Assembly: GCF_014595955.1 (NCBI RefSeq)
Contig: NZ_JABVCF010000011.1
Span: 62,001-126,000 of the forward strand
Source of the DNA: Pseudaminobacter soli (ex Zhang et al. 2022)
GTDB taxonomy: Bacteria; Pseudomonadota; Alphaproteobacteria; Rhizobiales; Rhizobiaceae
DNA length: 64,000 nt
Reading direction: 5' to 3'
The position numbers and the translations under genes are program-made. The notes under the pieces were generated by a model. It was not told the DNA's origin and searched no databases. It worked only from the letters and a program-made list of their open reading frames with translations. Of this stretch, positions 35,096 to 44,728 are shown piece by piece (position 1 is the stretch's first letter; each line of letters opens with the position of its first letter).

Positions 35096-36169
35096 TCAGC
35101 TCTGAAGCGCTAACCAGTTGCGGACCAGCGCTTCCTCTTCGTCCAGACCCTCCGCGACGTTGCGCCGCGACTTCTTCGCCGCGGCGAGTTCCTCCCACAG
35201 TCGCCCTTCTTCCCAGCTCTCCAGCACGCGGGGATGTATATAGCAGGCGCGGCACACGGAACGCGTGTTGCCGAGGCGGGCGGCCACCTGGTCGATCACC
35301 TGATTCATCACCCGCTTTCGCGTACTCGCCGCCTCGGGCACCGGCGTGACACCGAAGAGCGAAGCCGCATGGATCGTCCCACCCCAGGTGCGGAAGTGTT
35401 TTGAGGTGAAATCCTGGCCGGAGGCCTCGCGGAGGTAGTCGTTGATATCGTGAGACCCGACACCACGCCGGTCGCCGTCCTCATCGATGTACTGGAAGAG
35501 TCTCTGCCCGGGCAGTTCCTGGACATCGCGGAGTATTCTGGCCATCCGGCGGTCCACGAGTTGGAGCCGCCATTCCTTGCCGGACTTCCCCGTGAAGTTG
35601 AAGCGCAGCTTCGATCCCTCGATCACCACGTGGCGATTGCGCAGCGTGGTCAGGCCGAAGCTCTGGTTGTCGCGCGCATAGGCGTCGTTGCCGACGCGGA
35701 TCATCGTGTTGTCGAGCAGCCAGACGATGGAAGCGACCACCTTCTCGCGCGGGAAGCCGTGACGCCGCAAATCCGAATCCACCCGAGTGCGGATCGTCGG
35801 CAGGGCATCGGCGAAGGCGGCGAGGGTGGAGAACTTCGCCTCGTTGCGGCAGAGCGACCAGCGCTCGTGATAGCGGTACTGCTTCCGCCCCTTCAGGTCC
35901 CGGCCCGTCGCCTGGAGATGTCCGTTCGCGGATGCGGTTATCCAGACATCCGTCCAGGCCGGCGGGATAGCCAGCTTCCTGATGCGGGATAGCGTTGAGA
36001 CATCAGCGATGCGGTTGCCGTCGGGCCCGCGATAGAAGAAGCCCGTGCCTGCCCGGACCCTCCTTATCCCCGGTTCCTCGTCGCTGACATATTCGAGCTC
36101 GGCTTCCCGGGCGGAGACCTCCGGCGGCGGGCGTACGACCGCGACCTCGTCGTCCAACAGCTTCAACAC
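35096..36169 (-). CDS. DNA topoisomerase IB (poxvirus/bacterial type)
   Basis: A 357-residue type IB topoisomerase that relaxes supercoils by a 3'-phosphotyrosyl intermediate. The N-terminal part (GTGFFYRGPDGNRIAD, LAIPPAWTDVWI) and the catalytic domain (RVGNDAYARDNQSFGLTTLRNRHV, GKSGKEW, HFRTWGGT) are complete. The nucleophile Tyr is in SVCRACYIHPRV. The start is probably GTG at 36169. A KS/RR-rich C-terminus follows. Scattered occurrence of this gene in bacteria is consistent with transfer, but codon use matches the neighbours. Confidence 0.95.
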   Translation of the reverse strand: MLKLLDDEVAVVRPPPEVSAREAELEYVSDEEPGIRRVRAGTGFFYRGPDGNRIADVSTLSRIRKLAIPPAWTDVWITASANGHLQATGRDLKGRKQYRYHERWSLCRNEAKFSTLAAFADALPTIRTRVDSDLRRHGFPREKVVASIVWLLDNTMIRVGNDAYARDNQSFGLTTLRNRHVVIEGSKLRFNFTGKSGKEWRLQLVDRRMARILRDVQELPGQRLFQYIDEDGDRRGVGSHDINDYLREASGQDFTSKHFRTWGGTIHAASLFGVTPVPEAASTRKRVMNQVIDQVAARLGNTRSVCRACYIHPRVLESWEEGRLWEELAAAKKSRRNVAEGLDEEEALVRNWLALQS

Positions 36170-36294
36170 AGCCCACTTCCTTCATCGTTCGGGACAGAAG
36201 GAATTCGCTGGGATGCGGAGTGGTTCCTTGCGCCCGCTGGCGGGGCTTGGCGTCTTTTATCGCGGTCCCGCGCGGTCGGGGCGGGAACGCAGGC

Positions 36295-36654
36295 CTAGAA
36301 CAGACGGCCTCCGTTCGGGACAGTGCGGTCGATGGCGCCAAGCACGACCGCGCCTTCCTCGTCCGGGAAGCCGAGGGTAAGCACCTCGGACATGAACTTG
36401 CCGATCTGGCGCGGTGGGAAGTTCACCACGGCAAAGACCTGCCTGCCGATCAGCATCTCAGGCGCATAATACTTGGTGATCTGGGCGGACGATCGCTTCA
36501 CGCCGATCTCAGGGCCGAAGTCGATCCTGAGCTTTATCGCCGGCTTGCGCGCCTCCGGAAAGGGCTCGGCCTCGACGATCGTACCGGCGCGGATGTCGAC
36601 CTTGTCGAAATCCGCAAAAGTGATCTCCGGCTTGCGCTCTCCGCCAGCACTCAT
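36295..36654 (-). CDS. csaA: CsaA-like tRNA-binding domain protein
   Basis: A 119-residue single OB-fold domain of the EMAP/Arc1p type. [30 protein letters not shown] is the core, followed by [33 protein letters not shown]. CsaA proteins bind tRNA and act as secretion-related chaperones. It starts 3 bp after the YbjN-like stop, so the two are co-transcribed. Confidence 0.92.
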   Translation of the reverse strand: MSAGGERKPEITFADFDKVDIRAGTIVEAEPFPEARKPAIKLRIDFGPEIGVKRSSAQITKYYAPEMLIGRQVFAVVNFPPRQIGKFMSEVLTLGFPDEEGAVVLGAIDRTVPNGGRLF

Positions 36655-36657
36655 GGA

Positions 36658-37158
36658 TCAGGCCGTACCATGCGTCTCGAACAGCACGCTGGACAGCGCG
36701 ACCTTCGCCGAGGTGCCTGACCAGACGACGAACTGGAAGGCTTGGAAATAGCACTCGCAGGCTTCCAGCGCACTCGACAGCAGCACCTCCACCTGCTGGC
36801 TGGAGGGCTCGACGCCGCCCGCAAGCAGCAGCGACTGGCGGAACATGATGGCGCCTTCCTGCTCCCAAAGGTCGAAATGTCCGAACAGCAGTTGCTCGTT
36901 GATCAGCGACAGCAGCCGCATCACCTCCAGCGTGCGCGCTTCCGGCACCTTGATGTCAAAGGCGCAGGCGAGATGCAGTGCCTCGAAATCCTCCATCCAG
37001 GAGAAGGAGACGTGATAGTCGGTCCAGCTACCGGAGACCGTGATCGCGATCTCGTCATCGCCGGTTCGCTCGAACGCCCAGTCGTTGTTGTGCGCGACCT
37101 GCTCGATGACGTCGACGGGGTGGATGTCGCGTCCGATGTCGAGTTCGACCAGTTCCAT
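36658..37158 (-). CDS. YbjN-domain protein
   Basis: A 166-residue cytoplasmic protein. I choose the ATG at 37158 (MELVELD). The body (WAFERTGDDEIAITVSGSWTDYHVSFSW, then LINEQLLFGHFDLWEQEGAIMFRQ) has the fold pattern of the YbjN/type III secretion chaperone-like family. In enterobacteria YbjN affects stress and motility; the rhizobial role is not known. First gene of the unit with csaA. Confidence 0.87.
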   Translation of the reverse strand: MELVELDIGRDIHPVDVIEQVAHNNDWAFERTGDDEIAITVSGSWTDYHVSFSWMEDFEALHLACAFDIKVPEARTLEVMRLLSLINEQLLFGHFDLWEQEGAIMFRQSLLLAGGVEPSSQQVEVLLSSALEACECYFQAFQFVVWSGTSAKVALSSVLFETHGTA

Positions 37159-37478
37159 GCGTGTATCCTGTCGTTGCCCGGGCATGCGGGAACTGCCGGC
37201 AGTCGCAAGCCGGAAGCCGATGCTGTTCTTGGAAATGTTCGACAGGGTGCTTGGCGCAACCTTACCCCGTGCCGGGCTCCTCCTGCCGGCCGCGTGACCC
37301 GTTCCGAATCATGCAGCAAATTCAGTGTATTGATCGGGAGTCGCGTGACCAGCCCCCGAAGCAGGAAAAGGGCGGGATTATGGCCGTGTCCGCTGCGGAA
37401 AAGATTCACGCAACGCAGTTAAAGGATTCACGTGACAGCGCTTTTCCGGATGGGGAGCCTGTGGACAATTTTAACGAA
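37159..37478. other. 320-bp region without a recognised gene
   Basis: Lies between the YbjN-like and UbiK-like genes, both on the minus strand. Open frames here are short and without ribosome sites. A single DnaA-box-like 9-mer (TGTGGACAA, 37460-37468) is present, which is not enough to suggest an origin. The promoter of the YbjN-csaA unit should be here. Confidence 0.4.
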
Positions 37479-37823
37479 TTATTTGTGACTATCGCTTGCG
37501 GGAGCCCCCGACGCGACCATTGTAGGCGTGGAGAGCGGGTCAGCAATGGGTTCTGCGCCGCCAGATCCGCCCTTGGACCTGATCATCGCCTCGAGTTCAT
37601 CGATCCGCGCGGCCAGTCTCTTGTTCTCGGCGCGCGCCTTGACCGCCATCTCGCGGACAGCCTCGAACTCCTCACGCTGGACAACATCCATGCTGTTGAG
37701 GATGCGCTCGGCTTGGGAGCGGAATGCCGTCTCCATCTCACGTCGCACGCCCTGAGCGGCGCCTGCGGCGTCAGTCAGCAGCTTGGCGAACTCGTCGAGA
37801 ATGCGATTTGGTCCGTTGCTCAT
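37479..37823 (-). CDS. UbiK/BMFP-family accessory factor
   Basis: A 114-residue protein starting at the ATG at 37823 with GGAGATAT upstream. The N-terminal helix (RILDEFAKLLTDAAGAAQGVRREME) and coiled coil (VVQREEFEAVREMAVKARAENKRLAARIDELEAMI) define the BMFP/UbiK family, an accessory factor of aerobic ubiquinone synthesis that can associate with membranes and trimerises. The C-terminal 25 residues are disordered. It is divergent from lgt, 125 bp away. Confidence 0.87.
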   Translation of the reverse strand: MSNGPNRILDEFAKLLTDAAGAAQGVRREMETAFRSQAERILNSMDVVQREEFEAVREMAVKARAENKRLAARIDELEAMIRSKGGSGGAEPIADPLSTPTMVASGAPASDSHK

Positions 37824-37948
37824 GAGGATATCTCCACAGCTTGAGAATGACGTAGTTGCCAAGCCCCCGCATTGCAAGGCGAAGTCTTCCTTGACCCGGC
37901 CCCAAGCCTGGAGGATTGTCCGCGCCACGCTCACCGGATGAGACAGTC

Positions 37949-38800
37949 TTGACCGATTACCTCCTTCTCCCCCTGGCGGCGCTGCCTTTCCCGAACATCG
38001 ACCCCGTGCTCATCCGGCTGGGGCCGCTGGCGATCCATTGGTACGGCGTGGCCTATGTAGTCGGCATCCTGTTCGGCTGGTGGTACGCCAAGCGGCTGGT
38101 CTCAAACGAGCGCCTCTGGCCGAACGGCGAGCGGCCGATGCGGCCGGAGGACATTGACGACTTCCTGCTGTGGGCGGCGCTCGGCATCGTGCTCGGCGGC
38201 CGCGTCGGCTACGTGCTGTTCTACGACCTGCCGCGCTATCTCGCCAACCCGCTGGACATCTTCGCGGTCTGGCAGGGCGGAATGTCGTTCCACGGCGGCT
38301 TCGTCGGCACCACCCTGGCGATGATCCTGTTCGCCCGTTCTCGGAAGATCCGGGTCTGGACCCTGTTCGACGTCATCGCCGCCGGAGTGCCGGTCGCGCT
38401 CGGACTGGTGCGCTGCACCAACTTCATCAACTCGGAGCTTTGGGGCAGGCCCACCGATGTCCCCTGGGCGGTGGAGTTTCCGAACGGCGGTCCGTTCCTT
38501 CGCCATCCCAGCCAACTCTACGAGGCCTTGCTGGAAGGGCTCGTCCTGTTCCTCCTGCTCAGGATTCTCACGCATCGATTCGGCAAGCTCGCCAGCCCCG
38601 GCTTCGTCTCCGGCGCCTTCATGGCCGGCTATGGGTGTGCGCGCATCTTCGTCGAGTTCTTCCGCGAGCCCGATGCCCAACTCGGCTACCTCTTCGGCGG
38701 TTGGTTGACCATGGGCATGATCCTGTCGTTGCCGATGGTCCTTGTCGGCATATGGGCAATGGCCACGGCCCGCAGGGTCGGGAGGCCGCAGCCGGCATGA
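37949..38800 (+). CDS. lgt: Prolipoprotein diacylglyceryl transferase
   Basis: A seven-helix inner-membrane enzyme (283 aa from the chosen start) attaching diacylglycerol to the lipobox Cys of prolipoproteins, needed for the lipoproteins in this window. The Lgt signature region is present: [11 protein letters not shown] (catalytic His), [19 protein letters not shown], and [14 protein letters not shown]. No ATG is available. I choose TTG at 37949, which gives the usual [18 protein letters not shown] start; TTG at 37916 is the alternative. Its stop overlaps the midA start (ATGA). Confidence 0.95.
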   Translation: MTDYLLLPLAALPFPNIDPVLIRLGPLAIHWYGVAYVVGILFGWWYAKRLVSNERLWPNGERPMRPEDIDDFLLWAALGIVLGGRVGYVLFYDLPRYLANPLDIFAVWQGGMSFHGGFVGTTLAMILFARSRKIRVWTLFDVIAAGVPVALGLVRCTNFINSELWGRPTDVPWAVEFPNGGPFLRHPSQLYEALLEGLVLFLLLRILTHRFGKLASPGFVSGAFMAGYGCARIFVEFFREPDAQLGYLFGGWLTMGMILSLPMVLVGIWAMATARRVGRPQPA

Positions 38801-39876
38801 CCACGCTGAAGGAGCGCATCGCAGCGCTCGTCTCGGCGATCGGGCCGATCAGCGTGGCGGAGTATTTCGCGCTCTGCCTCTCCGATCCCACGCATGGCTA
38901 TTACACGACGCGCGATCCCTTCGGCAGGGCAGGGGACTTCACCACGGCGCCGGAGATCAGCCAGATGTTCGGCGAACTCATTGGGGTTTGGCTGGCGACG
39001 GCATGGCGCGCGATCGGCCAACCCGAGAACCCTGCCATCATAGAGCTCGGCCCGGGCAGGGGAACCCTGGCGAAGGACGTTTCTCGGACGATCGCAAAAC
39101 TCGAGCCTGCCCTAAGGACCTCGGCCGAATGGCATCTGGTCGAGACCAGCCCGAAATTGCGCGAAATCCAGGCAGCGACACTGCAGGAGTGCGGCCGCTT
39201 TACATGGCACGACAGCCTCGATGAGGTGCCGCGCCGGCCACTGCTGGTCGTCGCCAACGAACTGTTCGATGCGCTGCCCCTTCGCCAATACGTGAAACAG
39301 GGCGGCGCCTGGCGCGATCGCTGCGTGGCGCTGGACGTGGAGGGCGGCCTCACTTTTGTCGCGGGGGCAGGCACCCTTGATCCGATATTCCTCCCGCCCG
39401 ATGGAGAGGCACAGCCGGAGGGAAGCGTGTTCGAGATCGCGCCGGCCCGAACGGCGCTGATGCAGCAGATCGCTGAACGGATTGCCCGCGACGGCGGTGC
39501 CGGGATATTCTTCGACTACGGCCACTTGGTTCCCGGTTTTGGGGACACCCTCCAGGCCGTGCGCAATCACCACTACGAGGGGGTACTGGACACCCCCGGC
39601 GAGGCCGATCTGACTTCGCATGTCGACTTCGCCGCACTGGCCGAGGTGGCCCGCGCCGCCGGTCTGGAGGTTGACCAGTCCACCCAGGGCGCATTCCTGC
39701 TCGGCATGGGACTGCTCGAACGGGCCGGACGGCTCGGCTCCGGGGCAGGGCAGGCGCGACAGGATGAGGTCCGCGTCGCGGTCGAGCGGCTCGCGGGACC
39801 CGATCAGATGGGCGAGTTGTTCAAGGTGATGGCAGTCCTGCCCCGCGGGGTGAAGGTGCCGCCTTTCTGGCCCTGA
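38797..39876 (+). CDS. NDUFAF7/MidA-type SAM-dependent methyltransferase
   Basis: A 359-residue class I methyltransferase. The N-terminus ([37 protein letters not shown]) and SAM motif [14 protein letters not shown] match the MidA/NDUFAF7 family, which in mitochondria dimethylates an Arg of a complex I subunit. Target in bacteria is less certain. The ATG overlaps the lgt stop by 4 bases, so the two are coupled; lgt-midA is a standard alphaproteobacterial pair. Confidence 0.9.
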   Translation: MTTLKERIAALVSAIGPISVAEYFALCLSDPTHGYYTTRDPFGRAGDFTTAPEISQMFGELIGVWLATAWRAIGQPENPAIIELGPGRGTLAKDVSRTIAKLEPALRTSAEWHLVETSPKLREIQAATLQECGRFTWHDSLDEVPRRPLLVVANELFDALPLRQYVKQGGAWRDRCVALDVEGGLTFVAGAGTLDPIFLPPDGEAQPEGSVFEIAPARTALMQQIAERIARDGGAGIFFDYGHLVPGFGDTLQAVRNHHYEGVLDTPGEADLTSHVDFAALAEVARAAGLEVDQSTQGAFLLGMGLLERAGRLGSGAGQARQDEVRVAVERLAGPDQMGELFKVMAVLPRGVKVPPFWP

Positions 39877-40042
39877 GGTCGCGGCGGGCGAGCGCACACA
39901 AAAACCTGGACCCGCAGTAAAGGCAGGGACTCACCACCTCTGCGCAATTACGCTATAGTGCGTCATCAGGTCGCGTGCCCCCGGTAGGCTAGCGACCAGT
40001 CTACCGATACGACGCGACCGCCCGCTCCAGTGGAGGACGGTC

Positions 40043-40852
40043 ATGGCAGGCTTTCATGTCATCGCAGGTGCCGGCGAGAGGATCGTCCATCCCCAGGTCC
40101 GGCGGATCGACTTCTCGGACCTAACGACGTCGTTGAGCCAAGGCTTCGACGACTTCATGGCCAAGCCGTCTCATGTGATGTTCATCGTGATCCTCTATCC
40201 GCTGGTCGGCGTGTTTCTGGCCAACTGGACCTCGGGAAATGCCCTGCCGATGCTGTTCCCCTTGATGTCGGGCTTCGCCCTTCTGGGGCCGCTCGCCGCC
40301 ATCGGGCTTTACGAGATCAGCCGGCGCCGCGAACTCGGTCTCGATCCATCATGGCGGGACGCGCTGGCAGTGCGACACTCGCCCGCTCTTCCGTCGATCA
40401 TGGCTGTCGGCGTCTTTCTGGGCGTGGTCTTCATCGCCTGGCTGCTTGCCGCGCGCGGCATCTACATCGCCATCTTTGGCTATGAGGCACCGTCGTCGCT
40501 GCCGGCCTTCATCTCGGAGGTGCTGAGGACCTCACGTGGCTGGGAGCTTATCATCACCGGCGGCCTGGTGGGATTCCTGTTCGCCATGCTCGTGCTTTGT
40601 ACGACCGTGATTACCTTCCCGCTTCTGCTCGACCGCGACATCGGTGCCTATGAGGCGATGGCGGCCTCGATCCGTGCGGTCTTGAGAAATCCGATCGAAA
40701 TGATGGCATGGGGCCTGATCGTGGCGGTCCTGCTCGCGGTCGGATTGCTCACGGTCTTTGCCGGCCTGATCATCGTTATCCCGGTGCTCGGTCACGCTAC
40801 CTGGCATCTCTACCGCAAGGTGGTCGAACCTGACGGCACGCAGCCGATCTGA
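40043..40852 (+). CDS. DUF2189 integral membrane protein
   Basis: A 269-residue protein with about six helices. The ATG at 40043 has GTGGAGG 6-7 bases upstream. The hydrophilic N-terminus (VRRIDFSDLTTSLSQGFDDFMAKPSH) and core GFALLGPLAAIGLYEISRRRELG are the DUF2189 signature, once linked with cytochrome c oxidase-like annotations but without proven function. The C-terminus ends GHATWHLYRKVVEP, also typical. Single gene after midA. Confidence 0.87.
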   Translation: MAGFHVIAGAGERIVHPQVRRIDFSDLTTSLSQGFDDFMAKPSHVMFIVILYPLVGVFLANWTSGNALPMLFPLMSGFALLGPLAAIGLYEISRRRELGLDPSWRDALAVRHSPALPSIMAVGVFLGVVFIAWLLAARGIYIAIFGYEAPSSLPAFISEVLRTSRGWELIITGGLVGFLFAMLVLCTTVITFPLLLDRDIGAYEAMAASIRAVLRNPIEMMAWGLIVAVLLAVGLLTVFAGLIIVIPVLGHATWHLYRKVVEPDGTQPI

Positions 40853-41028
40853 GGCTGGTCCGAGGCACGACTTTGGTCTCGCTCATGTTCCGCTTCGGGA
40901 GGGCCCGATAGCCCTATGTAACAAAAAGTGATTTTGTAGGCCTTGCTGAAACCCGAATCAGAAGGCGCTATGACCGCGCCGCAATGTCGCGGCTTGAGGG
41001 CAGGCGACACGCTTAAGGAGGCTCAGCG

Positions 41029-41271
41029 ATGACACGCCACCCCAACGACAAGACACCGGTTCCGAATAACGACGACAAGAACGACGTCGAGTCGGGCGCT
41101 CACGCCGAGATAGAAGGCGCCATCGACGCGGTCTGCTGTGAACTGGGGCTCGACCACCGCTCAGACGAGCGCCGCCGTCGGGTGGCGCATGGAGTGGTTT
41201 CCACCTGGCGGAGCGGCAGAAGGCTGCCTCTCAACCTCGTGAGCGCAGGATTCGATGCAGTCGGCGTCTGA
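41029..41271 (+). CDS. Small hypothetical protein, 80 aa
   Basis: The ATG at 41029 has AAGGAGG 8 bases upstream, a strong site. The first 25 residues are polar and Asp/Asn-rich (NNDDKNDVESG); the rest is a compact helical part with CCELGLDHRSDERRRRVAHGV. There is no signal peptide. I recognise no family. Ribosome site and codon bias argue it is translated. Confidence 0.6.
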   Translation: MTRHPNDKTPVPNNDDKNDVESGAHAEIEGAIDAVCCELGLDHRSDERRRRVAHGVVSTWRSGRRLPLNLVSAGFDAVGV

Positions 41272-41404
41272 ACAGTCACTTGTTGTTCAAGCCGATGCCA
41301 TTGGCGCAGTCGGCTGAGAATTGATTTTGATTAAGTAGGCGCCGCCTGAGGTGCCGTAACGGCCTTCACGCTTTTCCGGCCGGCCTTTCCAATTGACCAG
41401 AGGA

Positions 41405-44400
41405 CTACCTCCCCGGTCGCCCCGTCTTGCCCGGTCTGCGCTTCGCCTGGCGCTCATCCACCGGGTCTTCGAAGGAGCCGATACCGATCTTGCCGCGCTT
41501 GACAGGCTTCTCGCCCTCCATCGGCTTCTCGGTGCGGCGTACCGTCATCTCGTCCAGCGTGTTCTTGCGGAACAGCGATGGCCGGTGGTCGTCGGGAATG
41601 CCGAAGTCCGAACCATGGGCTTCGTCATGCGACTGCTTCTTGAACAGGGAACGAGATACGGCGCCAGCGGGCGTGGGCATGTCGGTGCCAGGACCCATGT
41701 CGTCGAGAGAGGGTTTTGTGAAGAGCGACTTTCTGTCCCCGTCATCAACAGTGCGGTGGCGCTCGCGGCCCTTGTTGTGCTTGCCCTTCTCGCGACCGGT
41801 GACTGGGCTCAAGCCTTCCGCCTCTCGTGCCAGCGGGTCGTCCGCGATTTCGAGTTCCTTCTCGCGCAGCCGCTTGATCTCGTCGCGCAGCCGTGCGGCG
41901 CGCTCGAAATCGAGATCGGCGGCTGCGTTGCGCATCTCCTTCTCGAGATGCGCAAGATGCGCCTGCAGATTGCTGCCGACCAGCGCGCCGCTTTCGGCGA
42001 AGCCGGAGATGTCGGGCCTGACGTGATCGCGCTCGTAGACGGAGTCGAGGATGTCGGCGATCCGCGACTTCACGCTTTCCGGCGTGATGCCGTTCGCAGC
42101 GTTGTATTCGAGTTGCTTCTCGCGGCGGCGGTTGGTCTCCGCCATGGCGCGTTCCATCGAGCCGGTGATCTGATCGGCGTAGAGGATGACCTTGCCATCG
42201 ACGTTTCGCGCGGCGCGGCCGATCGTCTGGATGAGCGAGGTCTCGGAGCGCAGGAAGCCTTCCTTGTCGGCGTCGAGGATGGCGACGAAGCCGCATTCGG
42301 GGATGTCGAGGCCCTCGCGCAGCAGATTGATGCCGACCAGCACGTCGAAGGCGCCGAGGCGCAGATCGCGCAGGATCTCGATGCGCTCCAGCGTGTCGAT
42401 GTCGGAGTGCATGTAGCGGACGCGCACGCCCTGCTCGTGCAGGTATTCGGTGAGGTCCTCGGCCATGCGTTTGGTGAGAACCGTCACCAGCGTGCGGTAG
42501 CCCTTGCGCGTCGTCTCGCGGATCTCGCCAAGCACGTCGTCGACCTGAGTTTTCGCCGGGCGCACCTCGACGGGCGGGTCGATCAGGCCGGTCGGGCGGA
42601 TGACCTGCTCGGCGAACACGCCGCCCGATTGCTCCATTTCCCAGCCACCCGGCGTCGCCGAGACGGCGACGGTGAGCGGGCGCATCGCGTCCCATTCCTC
42701 GAAACGCAGCGGCCGGTTGTCCATGCAGGAGGGCAGGCGGAACCCATATTCGGCGAGCGTCGCCTTCCGCCGGAAGTCGCCGCGATACATGCCGCCGATT
42801 TGCGGCACGGTAACGTGGCTCTCGTCGATGAAGATCAGCGCATTGTCCGGCACATATTCGAATAGGGTCGGCGGCGGATCGCCAGGGGCGCGGCCGGTCA
42901 GGTAGCGCGAATAGTTCTCGATGCCGGCGCAGGAGCCGGTTGCCTCCAGCATCTCCAGGTCGAATCGGGTGCGCTGCTCAAGGCGCTGCGCTTCCAGCAG
43001 TCGTCCTGCTTTTTCAAGCTCTTCCAGCCGGAATTTCAGTTCTTCCTTGATCGACTTGATAGCCTGATTCAAGGTCGGCCGCGGCGTCACATAGTGCGAG
43101 TTCGCGTAGATCTTGACGCTTTTCAGGTCGCCGGTCTTCTGTCCCGTGAGCGGGTCGAACTCGGTGATCGACTCGATCTCGTCGCCGAACAACGAGATGC
43201 GCCAGGCGCGATCCTCCAGGTGCGCGGGGAACAGTTCGATCGTGTCGCCGCGGACCCGGAACGAGCCGCGCACGAAGTTGATGTCCTGCCGCTTGTACTG
43301 CTGGGCGACGAGGTCGGCGAGAAGCTGGCGCTGGTCGATGCGGTCGCCGACCGTCATCTGGAACGTCATCGCGGTATAGGTCTCGACCGAGCCGATACCG
43401 TAGATGCACGAAACCGAGGCGACGATGATGACGTCGTCGCGCTCCAGCAGCGAGCGCGTGGCCGAGTGGCGCATGCGGTCGATCTGCTCGTTGATCGACG
43501 ATTCCTTCTCGACGTACGTATCGGTGCGCGGGACGTAGGCTTCGGGCTGGTAGTAGTCGTAGTAGGAGACGAAATACTCGACCGCGTTGTTCGGGAAGAA
43601 TTTCTTGAACTCTGCGTAGAGTTGCGCGGCGAGCGTCTTGTTCGGCGCCAGGATCAGGGCAGGGCGCTGCGTCTCCTCGATCACCTTTCCCATGGTGAAG
43701 GTTTTTCCGGAGCCGGTGACGCCGAGCAGAACCTGCGTGCGCTCTGCGGAATTAACGCCCTCGACAAGATCGCGGATGGCGGTCGGCTGGTCTCCGGCCG
43801 GCTGGAAGTCCGATTCCATCTGGATGAGAATGCCGCCCTCGGATTTTTCCGGGCGGGCGGGCCGGTGCGGCGTCCAGATCTGGCCGTTCTTATGAAGCGG
43901 GTTGCCGGATTCGATGAGCTTCGACAGCGCCTCGACAGTGGCGGTCACGCCGGACTTCGGCAGCGCTTCGGCATCCTCCAGGCTAATGTCGAGGCCGGGA
44001 ACGGGATTCAGGCCCGCCGCGGCGCGCTCGCGCGCGCTGGCCGCGCCGCCCATGGAGGTGCCGCGCGCGGTCTTGGTCGGCGCGGAGGAGCGGTCGGGGA
44101 TTTTCTTGGGCTCTCTCCCCTTTGAGGGGAGCGTGGCCGCGGAGTGGCCGGGTGGGGTTTTATCGGCCGTGCTCGACCTGCCTTTGCGCAGCGCGCTGCC
44201 TTGGGCAACCCCCTCTGCCGCCTTCGGCGGCATCTCCCCGTCAAGAGGGGAAATCGGGCGCTGAGCCCGCCCATCCTGCTCCGCTTCGCGCGCGATCTGC
44301 TCGGCCCAGTCCGAAACCGATCCGGTCAGCGGGGCGCCCGTGAGTTGCGCCTGCGGCGCCTCTTCGAAGCCACCGGGATCGAGCGGTTCGGACGCGTCGA

Positions 44401-44482
44401 GGTAATCCGTCAGCGGACTGCCGCGCTTCCTGTACCCGCCGTCCTTCGACGCGGGTGCGCTTTTGTGGGGGGATTTGGCCAT
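41405..44482 (-). CDS. uvrB: UvrABC excinuclease subunit B with long N-terminal extension
   Basis: A 1025-residue UvrB, compared with ~670 in most bacteria. UvrB loads on damage with UvrA, opens DNA and recruits UvrC. The core starts near residue 222 ([18 protein letters not shown]). Walker A is GVTGSGKTF, the damage-probing hairpin includes [19 protein letters not shown] is the helicase motif II, and TIGRAARN is motif VI. The UVR domain ([28 protein letters not shown]) is followed by a ~115-residue basic tail. The N-terminal 220 residues are low-complexity and contain an in-frame palindromic repeat. Confidence 0.96.
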   Translation of the reverse strand: MAKSPHKSAPASKDGGYRKRGSPLTDYLDASEPLDPGGFEEAPQAQLTGAPLTGSVSDWAEQIAREAEQDGRAQRPISPLDGEMPPKAAEGVAQGSALRKGRSSTADKTPPGHSAATLPSKGREPKKIPDRSSAPTKTARGTSMGGAASARERAAAGLNPVPGLDISLEDAEALPKSGVTATVEALSKLIESGNPLHKNGQIWTPHRPARPEKSEGGILIQMESDFQPAGDQPTAIRDLVEGVNSAERTQVLLGVTGSGKTFTMGKVIEETQRPALILAPNKTLAAQLYAEFKKFFPNNAVEYFVSYYDYYQPEAYVPRTDTYVEKESSINEQIDRMRHSATRSLLERDDVIIVASVSCIYGIGSVETYTAMTFQMTVGDRIDQRQLLADLVAQQYKRQDINFVRGSFRVRGDTIELFPAHLEDRAWRISLFGDEIESITEFDPLTGQKTGDLKSVKIYANSHYVTPRPTLNQAIKSIKEELKFRLEELEKAGRLLEAQRLEQRTRFDLEMLEATGSCAGIENYSRYLTGRAPGDPPPTLFEYVPDNALIFIDESHVTVPQIGGMYRGDFRRKATLAEYGFRLPSCMDNRPLRFEEWDAMRPLTVAVSATPGGWEMEQSGGVFAEQVIRPTGLIDPPVEVRPAKTQVDDVLGEIRETTRKGYRTLVTVLTKRMAEDLTEYLHEQGVRVRYMHSDIDTLERIEILRDLRLGAFDVLVGINLLREGLDIPECGFVAILDADKEGFLRSETSLIQTIGRAARNVDGKVILYADQITGSMERAMAETNRRREKQLEYNAANGITPESVKSRIADILDSVYERDHVRPDISGFAESGALVGSNLQAHLAHLEKEMRNAAADLDFERAARLRDEIKRLREKELEIADDPLAREAEGLSPVTGREKGKHNKGRERHRTVDDGDRKSLFTKPSLDDMGPGTDMPTPAGAVSRSLFKKQSHDEAHGSDFGIPDDHRPSLFRKNTLDEMTVRRTEKPMEGEKPVKRGKIGIGSFEDPVDERQAKRRPGKTGRPGR
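44113..44252. repeat. Palindromic repeat element lying in frame within uvrB
   Basis: About 140 bp bounded by short palindromes: CTCCCCTTTGAGGGGAG near 44114-44131 and CCCC-N7-GGGG near 44236-44250, with an inner hairpin GCCGCC-TTC-GGCGGC (44217-44231). Such blocks are normally intergenic in rhizobial genomes. Here it is read through in frame as UvrB residues ~78-124 ([17 protein letters not shown]... [10 protein letters not shown]). Confidence 0.7.
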
Positions 44483-44728
44483 GGTCAGAATATGGGCAGA
44501 ATCATTCCGGATTGGAAGGTGGCGCGTTGAGGTCCAGCCTGTCTGCCGTGGGCGGCTGTTGACATAGGGTTGTCAGGAAGACCACCCCGGCACGACCGAG
44601 CGTGCGCAGTATGTAATTTCCCCTGGGGGCTGCATCAGGAGACGGTGCATGCGGAAGACAACGCTGGCCAACGACAGCGGCCCGACTGAAGCCGAGCGGC
44701 TTTGCGCCTCCTGGCGAGCAGGCCGCGC

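Noticed and set aside
37460-37468. DnaA-box-like 9-mers (also at 52558-52566)
   Set aside because: Single near-matches, no cluster, no AT-rich unwinding region; not an origin.
43094-44125. 343-aa plus-strand frame opposite uvrB
   Set aside because: Antisense to the UvrB core; low-complexity composition.
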